A DNA stretch of 64,000 nucleotides from Zygnema cylindricum (Eukaryota > Streptophyta > Zygnematophyceae > Zygnematales > Zygnemataceae): the NCBI GenBank assembly GCA_037447655.1, contig JBBHKE010002926.1:1-64000 (forward strand), given 5' to 3'. The notes beneath the pieces are model-generated. The model saw nothing but the letters and a program-made list of their open reading frames with translations. It was not told where the DNA came from and made no database searches. The position numbers were made by a program, and so were the translations under genes. Below are positions 11,135-22,700 of this stretch, in pieces (position 1 is the stretch's first letter; each line of letters begins with the position of its first letter).

Positions 11135-12067
11135 TTTTATGAGAACATTGACAACAAATTTGCATCTTCTACAACAACACATGAGGATGAACTTGTTAGA
11201 GTTGTTGCTCTTCGCATTTGAAAAGGGAAAGTTTTGCAAAGGTTAAGCATGGATTTTATTAAAGTGCCTTAAAGATCATATCTACGAACGCAGATAAAGA
11301 GTTGTCATTTAAAATTCGTCTCTATGAGTATGAAGACGAGCGAATTATCTAGCACCAAAGGGCTACTGCGTAATGTCCACTATTTGGAGTTCGGAAAATT
11401 CGGATGGGCGAACATCAAAATTTTGGGAAAATAGTAGTCGGGGTTCTTGGAGTACAATGAGAGCTTAAGAATGTCTCCAAGCACCAAAAATGTCACATGA
11501 ATTTTTTTTTTCGTACTCGTAGAGGGGACGAAAGATGAGACGCCTTAAAATATAAATTCTTAAAGCTTTAGGGCTCTTTTTTTCTAGTACGTCTAAGGGG
11601 GGACGAAAGGATAGACGTCTTGAAAGCTGTATTCTTAAAGCTTTCAGACTCTTTAAAGATTGGAGGCATTGGGGTGCTCTTTAAAGATTGGAGGCATTGG
11701 GGTTCAGAAGGGCGTGGGACTAGCGAAGGCAAGGCAAAAAACATGGGTCGTCAAGGGGAAATGAGAGGTGTTCAAACATCCCCTCACTCATGGATTTTCG
11801 GAACTTCAAGCTTTCAAGCCATGAGAGAGGTTTCCAAAACGAATGACACCGAGAATACAAGAATAAATGCTAAGTGGAGCAATATAACAAGATTTTTGAC
11901 GGCCACAGATGTGACCTGCGATGCCATAGGCTTCCTTTTGACAGTTGGACGTTTGTATTTGTTTCTCACGAAATGGGGAGTTTCTACTCTTCAAAAATGT
12001 GTTTGTGAGTGCATATTTTGATTATGGTATTTTTGGATTTGACAGTGCAAAGTATGTAGAAATTAAT
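11135..12067. other. Unassigned sequence
   Basis: No recognisable gene. A phrase GACGAAAG-GACG-CTTAAA recurs at about 11520-11560 and 11590-11630, and TCTTTAAAGATTGGAGGCATTGGGG is duplicated at 11649-11702, suggesting local duplication. Short open frames have no recognisable motif. Confidence 0.4.
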
Positions 12068-12275
12068 GGTAACTTACTGCTCAGGGGAGCAAATTCAGAG
12101 ACTCTTTTTGCTATAGACTCAGGGGAGTCTTGCCTTCACAGGGGTGCAGGTTGTCAATGTTTTTGTCTACGAGGGTGGCAGTTGTTCTTGCTGAAACACA
12201 AAGGGGTCAAGATTTTCCTAGAGGCTTCTTGGAAGCTGTCCATTCTGAGGACTTATGGAGGTCTCAGAGTTTCAA
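12068..12275 (+). mobile_element. 3' fragment of a family A copia LTR
   Basis: The segment from GGTAACTTACTGCTCAGGGG to TCTCAGAGTTTCA closely matches the last about 200 bp of the LTRs at 49838 and 55927 (GACTCAGGGGAGTC block, GGTGGCAGTT, CTGAAACACAAAGGGGTCA, GGACTTATGGAGGTCTCAGAG). It is truncated on the left, and no primer site follows on the right. Confidence 0.75.
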
Positions 12276-12840
12276 AGTTCTCTCTTTGTGTCAATATAGA
12301 AAACCTATATGGGATTTTAGGTTTGAGCTTAGTGGGTCAAATAGGGTGCTTGTAAACTTTTTAGATAGATTTTTTTTAGTCTTGGAAAAATTGGTTTTTG
12401 TTTACGTTGCTTTAGGGGACCATGTAAGAGCAGGTACACAATTTGTTGGATTCGCACAAGTTGGCATGAGGAATCTACAAATTTTAGGAAAAGATCATTC
12501 AATCGATTTTCCGCAAGTTCCGAGGATTTTCAAATATCCATGGTCATCTCCCGTTTTGGGAGCTGTAGAAAAGTAGAGGTACTTGGATATCCTTTTCGCT
12601 AAATACTTGCAGTATAATACAAGTGAAATTTTGGCAACCTCATCGATGACTAGGATGGTGGGGAAAATCAAGCGAATTTGTTACTATTTGGTTGTTTGGA
12701 AATGGAACTTGATTCGTTCCAATGTTGAAGTTAATGCCCAGAAAATATTGAGCGTCGTAAAACAACCTTAAAAAGAAGTTTTGGCACATATTTTTGTTCT
12801 TCTCTTTCATTTTTGTATTTTACTCATAATTAGCACGCAA
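12276..12840. other. Unassigned sequence
   Basis: Moderately AT-rich. It contains open frames of 62-148 codons but no motif I recognise. It may be an internal remnant of a degraded retrotransposon, given the LTR fragment immediately to the left. Confidence 0.3.
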
Positions 12841-12849
12841 CAACTTATG

Positions 12850-13170
12850 AATAGCAAAAAATATGTTACGCTTTGTGGAATGAACTTACCAAACTTTTTC
12901 TAGCACAAATAGAGTGTTTCATGAGAAAGAAATGGGCATGTGAAGCCCAACCAATAGGGCTCCACTCCATGAAGGGCCAAAAGTGGTTTTTTTCATGGTC
13001 CTTTTTAATGATTTTGTAAATTTTGAACGTCGAGATCAAAATCCACCTGAATTTGTTAAGATTCGTAGAATCGAAGGAAACAAGGGACGATCCCGTTGAA
13101 GGTAATGATTGAAGGGATCCTAGAGCCTTCCATTGTAGCTCTAATTGCGTAACCACTACGCCACCAACCC
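12850..13170 (-). mobile_element. Candidate tRNA-derived SINE
   Basis: On the minus strand from about 13170 the sequence GGGTTGGTGGCGTAGTGGTT contains a textbook RNA polymerase III A box (TGGCGTAGTGG). About 30-40 bases on lies a degraded B-box-like GGCTCTAGGATCCC. A non-tRNA body follows. The 3' end and target duplications were not identified, so the extent is approximate. An old tRNA gene fragment is the alternative. Confidence 0.4.
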
Positions 13171-13680
13171 GGATATCGTGAATGGTGAGTCCTTATTGTT
13201 AGTATATTAGTGTGGATCCGAGTATCCATCGGTAGAATTGTCCTACGTTAACAAAATCCTATGGCCATATTCTACTCATTCGTTAAAAAAAGCCATAAAA
13301 TGATTACTTTGGAGCCATCTCAACAATGTACAACAATAATCTATGCCTCCTCATTAGATTGTCATATTTTGTTATACTGTGTACTCCACTTCTTTCCCAC
13401 TTTTGCAAAGTAAAAGTATAAGTCCCGACCACTTTATCTTTTGGAATCATAAGAAAAAAATTAGAGCTCGGCTCCGTCAAATCACTTTTTTTTTTTATCG
13501 TGGAGGGACAAGGCGTTCATTTAGTGTTAGGCTCCATGGAGACGATTTACATCTCATATTTCATTTTTTTAGATGAAACGATGGTGGTTCCACTGCGTGC
13601 CCTTTCAACTTTTGCCATGTCGCAATTCTAATCTATTAAAAAAACATGGGAAAAAATTAAATGTGTTTATTTTACTTTTT
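13171..13680. other. Unassigned sequence
   Basis: No convincing gene or repeat boundary; some poly-T runs. Small open frames lack recognisable motifs. Confidence 0.3.
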
Positions 13681-13683
13681 CTA

Positions 13684-14470
13684 CTGAATGTTTTAAGTGA
13701 CTGTGGCCTTGTCCCCATGTGCCGAAGAAAGGGTTTTTTTCTGTCGTTTTCCTCAAAAATCTATCGCCGTACAGATTAAATTGCAACCGTATGAAAAAAG
13801 TGAAAATGAAAGCTTCAAACTTATAATGGACCACATTTTGGCTTGTTGTATTTTTTGAGTTCAACCCACGGCCACATCATACCACATCATTTTCAAATTT
13901 TACCTTAAAAGACGTCGGAGATGTGTTTTAAATTAAAGTATCCTCGCACGACAAAGAGGAAAACAAGTTTGTACGTGTCAATGGTTTTGAAAGTTTCAGT
14001 CGACGAGGAAAAGTACAAGATTTTTTTTTTTTTAGTACACAATTTGTTTGTTTTTTTTAATTAGCGTCGACGCAGAAAAGTTCACAATTTGTTTGTTTTT
14101 TTTTAATTGGCGTCATGTACTATTTTTCTTAGATTCCGATGCCTTTTCACGGCGACAGGACAAGAGACACAAAAGCAAAGGCATCTTCTTCAACCATGAG
14201 TGACATAGAATGAAAGGTTGTACATTTAGAATGTCTAGACGTCACAAATTAGTCACAAAAAATAAGGTGCGACAACACAGGTTGTAGACTGTGTGACGGC
14301 CTTCACGGGCATTGTCGACGTATACAATCGTCATAAACATTAGTAACTATTTTCAAGCATGATGACAATTCGAAAACAGTGTAGGATAATCTTCGCCACA
14401 ATACAAATTAAGTTCACTAAGTTTCAATTACATGCAAACATGGCCTTGATGTTTTTACGCGTTTAACTAC
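13684..14470 (+). mobile_element. GTAC-rich DNA transposon family copy (degenerate)
   Basis: Near 13705 it carries the family's left-end phrase CCCCATGTG followed by GGGTTTTTTTCTGTCGTTTTC, then a CGCCGTACAG block. The middle has a CCGATGCC-TTTTCAC block near 14130, and 14230-14400 has GTCACAAA, GTCGACGTATACAATCGTCA and AGTTTCAATTACATGCAAA phrases also found at 1-150, 19100-19240 and 28380-28500. No transposase frame is present. The ends are blurred. Confidence 0.55.
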
Positions 14471-14818
14471 AGATTTTGGGCAATTCAAATTCCTTTTCGG
14501 TTACGTTTCTCAAAAATTTCACGAGCAATTTCAGAGTATGCTATTTCTTGTTCCTTTCCATGCATAACACGTGTGATAATTTAACAGGTGCGACCAGTTT
14601 CCCGCGGCTATCCCAATCATTGAGGGTGAACCACAATCAGGCGAAAAGTAAGGTTCATTACTGTATAAAGTGCATTTTGGTAGAGAGCCAGCACATTTTC
14701 GTACAGGACCGTACTGTTTTTTTTTTGTATATAATATGATTACTGGAGATTCGTGAAGATTCTCCAATCTCCAAGCTTTTGCAGGTGAACCTTTGCACTA
14801 ACTGCTAAGGGTGAAGTT

Positions 14819-15521
14819 CCATTAGGCGGTCCCAGTAAATGTACGGAAAAGTCTACTGACTGCGTTTACTGGAAGTCCGCTCCAGTGTGTCGGGCCAGGG
14901 AAAAACCTTTCGAAATTATGATTGGTGCCACGAAGTTAGTGTTCACATATGAAAATCTAAAAATATTCTTCAAACGGAAAATTGAAGGATAATATCTGTA
15001 CCAGCGGAGGTGGTTAATGATTCGTACGAAAAGTTTGCGGCCAAATTCTAATTTTGAAAATGGAAATCAAAATTTCGAAACGGAATTTCAAAAAGACGCC
15101 GCAAACTTTGAAGGTCGGTGGGTGTCAGACGGAGCGCGCGATGATACTTTCGGTTGACGTGTTTCCAGCGTGGCAGGCGACACATGGCCTGTACGACGTG
15201 CACGCGTGTGATCGCTTGTTCAAAGTAGATTTATTTTTGCTTTTGACGTGTACCAATGGCAATCATCTAGTGGGCCCCAACTCTCCTCGCGAGGAGAGTT
15301 GGGGCCCACTGGATGATGTGCCCGATTGCTTCACGGATCTCAAAAAGTGAACCATCCAACGGTCAGGAATTACGCCTACATCATTGGAGCTTCCCGACAG
15401 CTTTCCAGTAACGATGTTTCGTCCGACAAAAATAAAATCTGGTACGTCTCTCTACGGCTCTGTACGAAAACATACGGCGTCCAGTAACGAACCCCACTTT
15501 TCGTATAATGGAACTTCACCT
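14819..15521. mobile_element. PIF/Harbinger-like MITE (703 bp) with a 56-bp palindrome
   Basis: Flanked by TAA (14816-14818 and 15522-15524), with inverted termini GGGTGAAGTTCCATTAG and the complement of TATAATGGAACTTCACCT. It is the reverse-orientation relative of 2304-3051 and shares internal blocks such as GTCAGGAATTACGCCTACAT. A palindrome at 15262-15317, centred between 15289 and 15290, has 28-bp arms with one mismatch. No coding capacity. Confidence 0.85.
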
Positions 15522-15524
15522 TAA

Positions 15525-16861
15525 TCGCATTTTCCATTCAAAGCGAGACACGTGGCGGTATAGTGGTCGTCCAAATGCAACCAAAATCGCACGCGCCTAA
15601 TTTAGGGTTTCTTTTGTCGTTTCATTCAATAATGCGTTTGCACCGACAAAGGTTTTTGTCCGTACAGAGACAGCTCATAATCCATAAGTACGATTTTTCT
15701 GTCCTTTTCGTCTAAAACTGATTTTTACAGCGAGAATATACTTAGCCGTACAAGTAAAGTACAGTACATGAACCGAAGTACGATATTTGTCCTAGTGTAA
15801 CTTATTATCTAGCTTCATTTTGTCGTCTTTCCTTTTTTCGGCACATCGCCACGTCACGTCAACTCGTTTTGTGACGTCATCATCGAGAGAGTTGAATGGG
15901 TAGTGACGTGTGAGAAACGAACAGAAAAGTCAAAATTCCTTCGTCCGTTTCTCAAGTTTTCAAAGTTTCAAATTTCAAACGAGGAAAAGTTTCACTCTGT
16001 TTTGATTTTTTCCAATTCCGTACATGTACGAATATTATATTTTCCACGTTCCTTCATGGGTCTTTGCAAGCCGCCGTTGCCTTCTCCGCCTCCCTCCCTC
16101 CCTCCCTCTCCCCTCGCCCCCTTTTCCTAGAATCAAACGCGATAATTTTGGTACGAAATAAATAAAAATTGAAAAAGTACAAATTTGGACTAACTGTGCG
16201 CGAAATGTGGTGACAGGTCGCACGGGAAAAGACAAAAAACGAAATCGAGAAGCTACGGTGGAACGTGTTTGACCTTTCCGTACTTGAACCGAACCGAGTG
16301 GTTGACGAAACCGAACCAAGAATTTTATAAAATACGACGAAACAGCCCAAACCACTTTAAACGATTCAACCGGTTTTTGAATTTCAATAATCGAACCGCC
16401 TAAAAACCCGTTTGGGCCCAATCGGTTCGGTTTCGTTCCAAACTTGTTGAACCTATAATAAAGATGAAGTTCTATAAAAATATAAATTTAAAAAGGAGGT
16501 TGTTTACAAAAAACCCGGACCCCTCCGTACTCCATCGCACCATCTGTTTTGATTTTGTATTAGCAAAACAACATTAAATAAAATCTTGCCAATATTCTTT
16601 GAAGGTCCGGGAAGTAATAATGACCGTTGGATATTCATCCGCATGGCATTCGCTCCAATGAGTTATGTAATTGAAAATTGACTACTGTAGAGGAATGTAA
16701 TCGTTACAGAAATAGAAGAGTCGCGACACGTGGATTTCAAAGTTACTTGTCACGATGGGTTACCACCGTAATTGTAAAAATTTGCACATGATATGTACCT
16801 TCGGAAAAAAAGGACGCAAGTCCACCGGAATTCCAACTGAAACTCCAAAAGTTATTTTGTA
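15525..16861. other. Unassigned intergenic sequence
   Basis: No gene recognised. It contains scattered GTAC-containing phrases and a short CCCTCC tract (about 16085-16130). Minus-strand open frames around 16035-16421 show no family motif. Confidence 0.35.
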
Positions 16862-17392
16862 ACGCTCTTTCGTCACACTATTCTTGGCAACGCTCTTTCG
16901 TCACATATTTTCGGCAACACTTTTTCGTCACACTATTTTCGGCTACCCTCTTTCGTCACACTATTTTCAGCAACGCTCTTTCGTCACATTATTTTCAGCA
17001 ACGCTTTTTCGTTGCACTATTTTTGGCAACTCTCTTTCGTCACACTATTTTTGGCAACGCTTTTTCGTCGCACAATTTTCGGCAAACACATTTTCGTCCT
17101 ACTATTTTTGGCAAAGCTCTTTCGTCACACTATTTTCGGCAACACTTTTTCGTCGCACTATATTCGGCAACGCTTTTTCTTCGCACTATTTTCGGCAACG
17201 CTTTTTCGTCCCACTATTTTTGGCAACTCTAATTCGTCACACTATTTTTGGCAACTCTCTTTCGTCACACTATTTTCGATAACGCTTTTTCTTCGCACTA
17301 TTTTTGGCAACGCTTTTTCGTCCCACTATTTTTGGCAACGCCTTTTCGTCGCACTATTTTTTGCAACCCTCTTTCGTCACACTATTTCTACA
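16862..17392. repeat. 29-bp minisatellite, about 18 units
   Basis: Tandem units of about 29 bp built around CACTATTTTCGGCAACGC and TTTTTCGTC. Because 29 is not a multiple of 3, all three forward frames stay open and give rotating peptides (ATLFRHTIFG, NSLSSHYFWQ, RFFVALFSA). Two related units occur inverted at about 42175-42245, inside another MITE. The open frames are not genes. Confidence 0.9.
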
Positions 17393-18021
17393 TTTTTTAA
17401 GCCTCCTTTCGTTTCGATACTCGGTTTCCTAAGCAGTAACGTTTAAAAATGAGTTGGTGTGAGGGTGCTTTCGCATGTGCTAAAGTTACAGTTATTTTCT
17501 GTCGTTTTCCTCCATAACTTAGAAAAAAACGTGAAAATTTGCAGCCGTTACCAAAAAATTGAAATTACCACTGTACAAGCTGCGTTACCTTGAAACTTTA
17601 TATGTGCTTACAGTCTGTCGTCTAGCGCGATGTAGTTTGTCGTCTAGTGCGTTTCGACCCAATTTCGCGTCCCTCGGCTCATCTTCAAACTTTATTTAAA
17701 ATCACCTCGCGAGATGATTTTAAATAAAGCTCCATGAGGTGAGCGAATAAGTAGATGTTGTCGCACGTGTCGAAATTTTTTGACAATTTTTGTGCGCGGA
17801 GTACCAAACAAAAAAACTGTTGCACGTTTCCGACCTGTGCGTGACTTTTTTCCGTGCGTTTTTTTCCGTACGGGGGCCGTGGAGGGGGTTTCGGCCAACG
17901 GACGCCATTTTGCAAAAGCAAAGTTCGTGAAAGTGCCTCTTTCGCTCTCCCTCTCCCATCAACGTGTCTATCTCACAATTATTGCAATAAAATAAGGCAA
18001 GAAAGGTATCAAATGAAAGAT
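17393..18021. other. Degenerate DNA transposon sequence with a palindrome
   Basis: 17490-17650 repeats phrases of the GTAC-rich family (TTCTGTCGTTTTCCTCCATA, CGTCTAG, TTTCGACCCA). At about 17688-17731 there is an inverted repeat with CTTTATTTAAAATCA arms around a CTCGCGAG core. No gene is seen; frames at 17685-17995 lack recognisable motifs. Confidence 0.5.
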
Positions 18022-18300
18022 CTATGAAAAGTATTTCTTTTGGCTGTCTTTTACCTTATTTTGATGGCAAGTAGATTGAGAACTAATTAAAACGAATTGG
18101 GAAACCATGACGGAAGTTTTATAATGACGCACCCTTCCGGTCCCAACCCATCTAAACACCCATTCCACATGGATTTCATTTGAAACACAGCCGAAGCCGA
18201 CGGAGACCCGGAACAGACATCCGGCATCATTCAGCATCTCTGTGTTGCTGTAGGGAACTCCCAGGCCAGTGCCTCCAGCCAGACGCATGACGCAGGCATG
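18022..18300 (-). other. GC-richer segment of unknown nature
   Basis: A minus-strand frame of 88 codons (from 18288) sits in a stretch (18120-18300) visibly richer in G and C than its neighbours. The peptide begins MRLAGGTGLGVPYSN and contains an AGCLFRVSVGFG phrase. I do not recognise a family. It could be an isolated exon, a captured gene fragment or a repeat. Confidence 0.25.
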
Positions 18301-18554
18301 GTACGGAAATGAAGATTATACATTAAAATTGGTTGGTGTGAATTTTTTTTTACGATTTTTAAAATCCAATTTTACATTACCTGGTTCTACTCAAGTTAAA
18401 ACACGTGGTTTTGAGGACTACAAGATGGAAACCATTGTCCGGAATTTTACAACCACTAATGATTGTCGTATATTGTCCGTACATAACCCGAAATTTTAGG
18501 GCCAGTAATGTTAGCCGTACAATTCGAGAAATCTCTTGATGGAACTTCACCGAG

Positions 18555-19239
18555 AGTCAGGGTTTGTCCCCATGTGCATAAGTAAGGGTTTTTTTCTGTC
18601 GTTTTCCCGTAAAACTTAGCGCCGTACAGCCTAAGTTGCAACTGTACGAAGGAATCGCAAATTTGTAGAGTACAATTTGCGTCATCCTTGAACTTAGGAT
18701 GTACGAAAATTTGTCATCTTGTGCTTTTCGACCCACTTCTACGACAAAAAACGTCATCTTCAAACTTTTGTTTAAAACACATGCGCGATGTGATTCAAAA
18801 TTAGGTTTTTTAGATTGACAAATAGGAACATGTTTTCGCGCGTGCCGTAAATTTCGATAAATTTCCTACGATTTCCAAGGACAAAGAAAAGTACATAGTT
18901 CGCTATGTTTTGTCTGTTTGCGCTGTAAGAAGACAAAAAGAAGTTCACAGTTTGTTTGATTTTGTCTGTTTTCGTCCAGTACAGATTTTTTATTTGCAGG
19001 GGTCTTCAAATTCCGATGCCATTTCACCTCGAGCGACGCGAAGGGCAAAGCGCATCTTCTTCAACCGTGAAACTGCCAGACTGGAATGCGGTACGTCTAC
19101 AATGTCACGGTAAGACATGCGACGTCACAAAGCAGCTCCAAAAAATAACGTGCGACCACAAATTGTAGACGTTGACAACCGTCACAGGTACTGTCGACGT
19201 ATACAATCGTCACAAGCGTAAGTTACTATTTCGTCTTTA
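18555..19239 (+). mobile_element. GTAC-rich DNA transposon copy
   Basis: Left part: CCCCATGTGCATAAGTAAGG, TTTTCTGTCGTTTTCC, CTTAGCGCCGTACAG, AAATTTGTAGAGTACAATTT. Right part: GATGCCATTTCACC, GTCTACAATGTCACG, GTCGACGTATACAATCGTCA. These occur in the same order in the intact-looking element 26987-27933 (opposite orientation). No transposase. It is directly followed by a second copy. Confidence 0.6.
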
Positions 19240-19690
19240 GGCTGCGGCCCCATGTGGCTAAGTTCGGGTTTTTTCTGTCGTTTTCCTATATAACTTAGCG
19301 TCGTACTGCCTAAGTTGCGACCGTACGAAGAAATTACAAATTTGTAGAGTACAATTTGTGTCATTCTTGAACTTAGGATGTACGAAAATTTGTCGTGTTG
19401 CGTTTTTTCGACCCACTGTCACGTCATATTCAAACTTATCATAAAATACATCGGCAATGTGTTTTAAGCTAAGCAAATCCGTCTACACCAATCTGAAAAT
19501 GTATTCCCACGTGTGAAAAGATTTTAGAAGTTTTTGACGACAAAAAAAAGTACAGGGTTTGTTTATTTTTGTCGGCTTGTATGTTGTACGATTCTTTTTT
19601 TGCAGGGGGTCTCGACGCTGCAGTGTCATTTCACGCAAAGTTGAAAAGTCTGCGAACGTGAAAAATCTGCGAAGTAATGGCGGCCGGACG
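19240..19690 (+). mobile_element. Truncated DNA transposon copy abutting the MATE start
   Basis: It begins GGCTGCGGCCCCATGTGGCT after TTTA, matching the terminus at 26987 and the complement of 27933. It follows the family through the CCTAAGTTGCGACCGTACGA, TTTTTGCAGGGGGTCT and GTGAAAAATCTGCGAA blocks, then loses similarity around 19680. The right terminus is absent. Its position just before the MATE ATG at 19708 makes it a likely part of that gene's promoter or leader. Confidence 0.65.
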
Positions 19691-19707
19691 GGAGAGGTTC
19701 TTTTAAT

Positions 19708-22700
19708 ATGTCGAAAAGTGACAAATTGTCACAAACCGATGGTTCCTTGGAGACTCCGATTGGTTCAGCGGCAAATTTTTATCTCCACTCTTTTCCTTTT
19801 CCCTCGAATCATGACGTAAGCAATGGGAATCGTCTTTTATCAAATAAGGATTCTCATTTCATGGTCGTGAAAGAACTTCTTGACGATGTCGATTTAACAA
19901 ATGATCCAAATGTGAGGAAAGTGGAAGGAGGAGAAAATACTGACAAGACAATATGGACCATGGACTCCAAAAAAAATAAAAATATTGATAGGAATTTTTC
20001 TGATAGGAATGGAGAATTACCTTTATTGAAATTTGAACTTAATCCAGAAACATTGTTAGTATCGGAGTCGGAATCGGAATCGGAATCGGGATCGGAATCG
20101 AATTCGGAATCGAATTCAGAATCGGCATCAGAATCGGAATCAAATTCGGATTCGGGTTCGGATACGCTGTCGAAATGGTTTTCGGAATCCAAAATGAAAT
20201 TGAAAAAGAAAAAAAATATAAAGAAAAAAGAATCGGAAACAAAGAAATACAATCAGAGGAGGAGAATCGAAATTTTGCATCAGTTGCATCTGGCCTATCC
20301 AATCTGCTGTATGGGAGTTCTCACATATCTTGTCGGTATGATTTCCGGTGAGAAAACCAATTTCTAAACCTCTTGTTTCGAATTAATTCTCAAAATATAA
20401 ACAAAATTTTTGTCTTTTCAACTCTTCGTTGCACGTGGTGCAATGTCTGTTCTAAATATTGTGGAGGTAACAGTTTGCAATCATGTTTTCTAGAGGGAAA
20501 AATGATATAAAACACTTTTCCTAAATAAAAAATAGTTCAATCCACTGAAGGAAAGAAAGGAGGGCATCCTTCTACATATGTATTTTGAGATTCTGTTTTC
20601 CTACAGGATTTAGTCTTTCTGTGTAATTACTCCTTTTGGGTTTAGGGAAATAGAAAGAGACGGCGGCGGTTGAAAAAGACGTGTACGGATGTGTGACAGT
20701 ATGTTATTTTGTCGGTTTTGGCTCTTTTTTAATAATTATTCCTGGTGGGTTTTTTTCTCCAGCTATGTTTGTGGGTCATTTGGGGAAACTAGAATTGGCA
20801 AGCTCCTCGATCGCCATCAGTCTGGCGACAGTTACAGGCTACAGTAGTCTGGTAGGTCTCTCTTTCCTTTTTGAGGCCCTTTCCTCTTCTTTTTTCCTCT
20901 TTTTTTTCCCTTTCTTTTTATCTCTTCTTTCATGCAATTCGGTCTTATTTGGCCTTAGGAATTTTCATGTTGAAACCGCTTGAGGGAATTGCGGTGTTAA
21001 AAACAACAATATTTGGCCTTTTTCAAGATACAATGTGAAAGTAGGTCACGCATCATGTAAAAGGGTGTGTTTGTTAAAAGGATTCTTTGGGAAACATATG
21101 TTCAAAGATTAAATACCAGATGTAAAAGTTGTACACGGTGCATGCTCTTCAGCGAAAATTGTACAAAATTGTTGTATGTTTGTGCAAGATTTGTGTACAA
21201 TCTCGAGTAACTGGTTCATATATTTATTAGAGAATGTCTATGACACGCATAAAATGCTTGAAAGGTAAGATGTCAGATAAGATAAGGAATTCAAGTCTTT
21301 GCAATTTGACGAAGCAAAACTTATAGATTTTTTGTGATTATCTCTTCAGACTTATTTTTGTTGTTATCTTTTGATATGAAAGTAACATTTAGTGATTTTT
21401 AGATAGCTGTTTTTTAAACAACGAACCTACTGGCCATGTGCTAACCTTTGTTAGTTATTTTCTTCAATGAATGTAGATTGCGACGACCTTTCATAAACTT
21501 CATGTATTTGTATTTGATTCTTTCATTCGAAAGGTTCTCCTTACTAGTGATATTCCTTATGTCTGACACTTCATAGGTTTTTACATTTGTTGTTTTGTAA
21601 ATAAACTCTGGGGAAGCCCTTTCTTACTAGAAATGTTGTTTCGTTAAAATTTTGGACAGTGCTTTACTATCAGTTTTCTGTGCTAGGAGTTATTTTGCTC
21701 ACAAATTCTAACATTTATCTGTTTTCAAATTTTCTTCCTAGAGACGTTGTGTCCTTTACAAATTCTGACATTTTTTGTTTCTATAAATTTTACTGAGAAT
21801 GTTGGTTTTTTTATCACTCCTAACAGTGTTTTGGTATCAAAAGTTCTTACTAGAGTTGTAATTCAATTTCAATTTTTTTAACATTGCTTTGTTATAAAAA
21901 GCACTTGCAAGAGGTTTTTTTTTTGTTTACAACTTCTGACATCGTCTTGCTATCAACTTTTCCTTATCAGAGATGTTTGATTTTTTTACGTTTCTTTGGC
22001 AATTTTTTGTTATGAAAGTTTCTTATTAGAGTTTTGCTTCGTTTGAAGTGGCTTCGTTTGTCTTAAAATTTCCTAGAGATGGGATTTTTTGCAACTTTCC
22101 ACATCGGAATTTCTTAGTAGAGATGCTTTTTGTTTTGACGTGGTCTTCTTATCAAAATTCCGTATAGAGATGATTTTTTTCCTAATTTTGACATTGTTTT
22201 GTTGCCAAAATCTTTTACTGTTCTCTTGCATACAATTGCAACATTGTTTTGATTCTAGATTTTTTTAGTAGAGATGTTGCTTTGCTTACATTTTGGAATT
22301 TTCTATCAACGTCTCTAAATAAATGTGTGGTTTTGTGTACAAGCTCTGACATTTTTTTTTTTGGTTACCAGATTTTTCTTACTTGATATGTTGTTTTGTT
22401 TACAGCTTCTGACATTGTTTCATTAGCATATTCTTCGTTGCAGATAGGAATTTCTGGAGCCATGGATTCTTTTTGTGGCCAAGCTTATGGAGCCAAAAAT
22501 TACACTGACCTTGGAGTCTATATGCAACAAGGTTTTCTTGTTTTAACTTTTTTTTCGATACCTATTGCAGTTATATGGATCTATGTAGGCCCCATATTAA
22601 TTTTTCTGGGTTTGGACCCTGCGGTTTCTCACATGGCTGGAGTATACTGTTTTTGGCTTCTTCCGTCTCTATTTGCAGTGGCTTGGACTCAACCAATTGT

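Noticed and set aside
10240-11246. Ser/Leu-rich plus-strand and Arg/Glu-rich minus-strand frames
   Set aside because: Both strands are open only because the tract is almost pure pyrimidine/purine.
16884-17446. Three overlapping LFRHTIFGN-type frames as a repeat protein
   Set aside because: The 29-bp period keeps all three frames open, with no start context or support for expression.
19854-20302. Minus-strand Asp/Ser-rich frames opposite MATE exon 1
   Set aside because: They are shadows of the TCGGAA repeat; the plus frame splices correctly into MATE exon 2.
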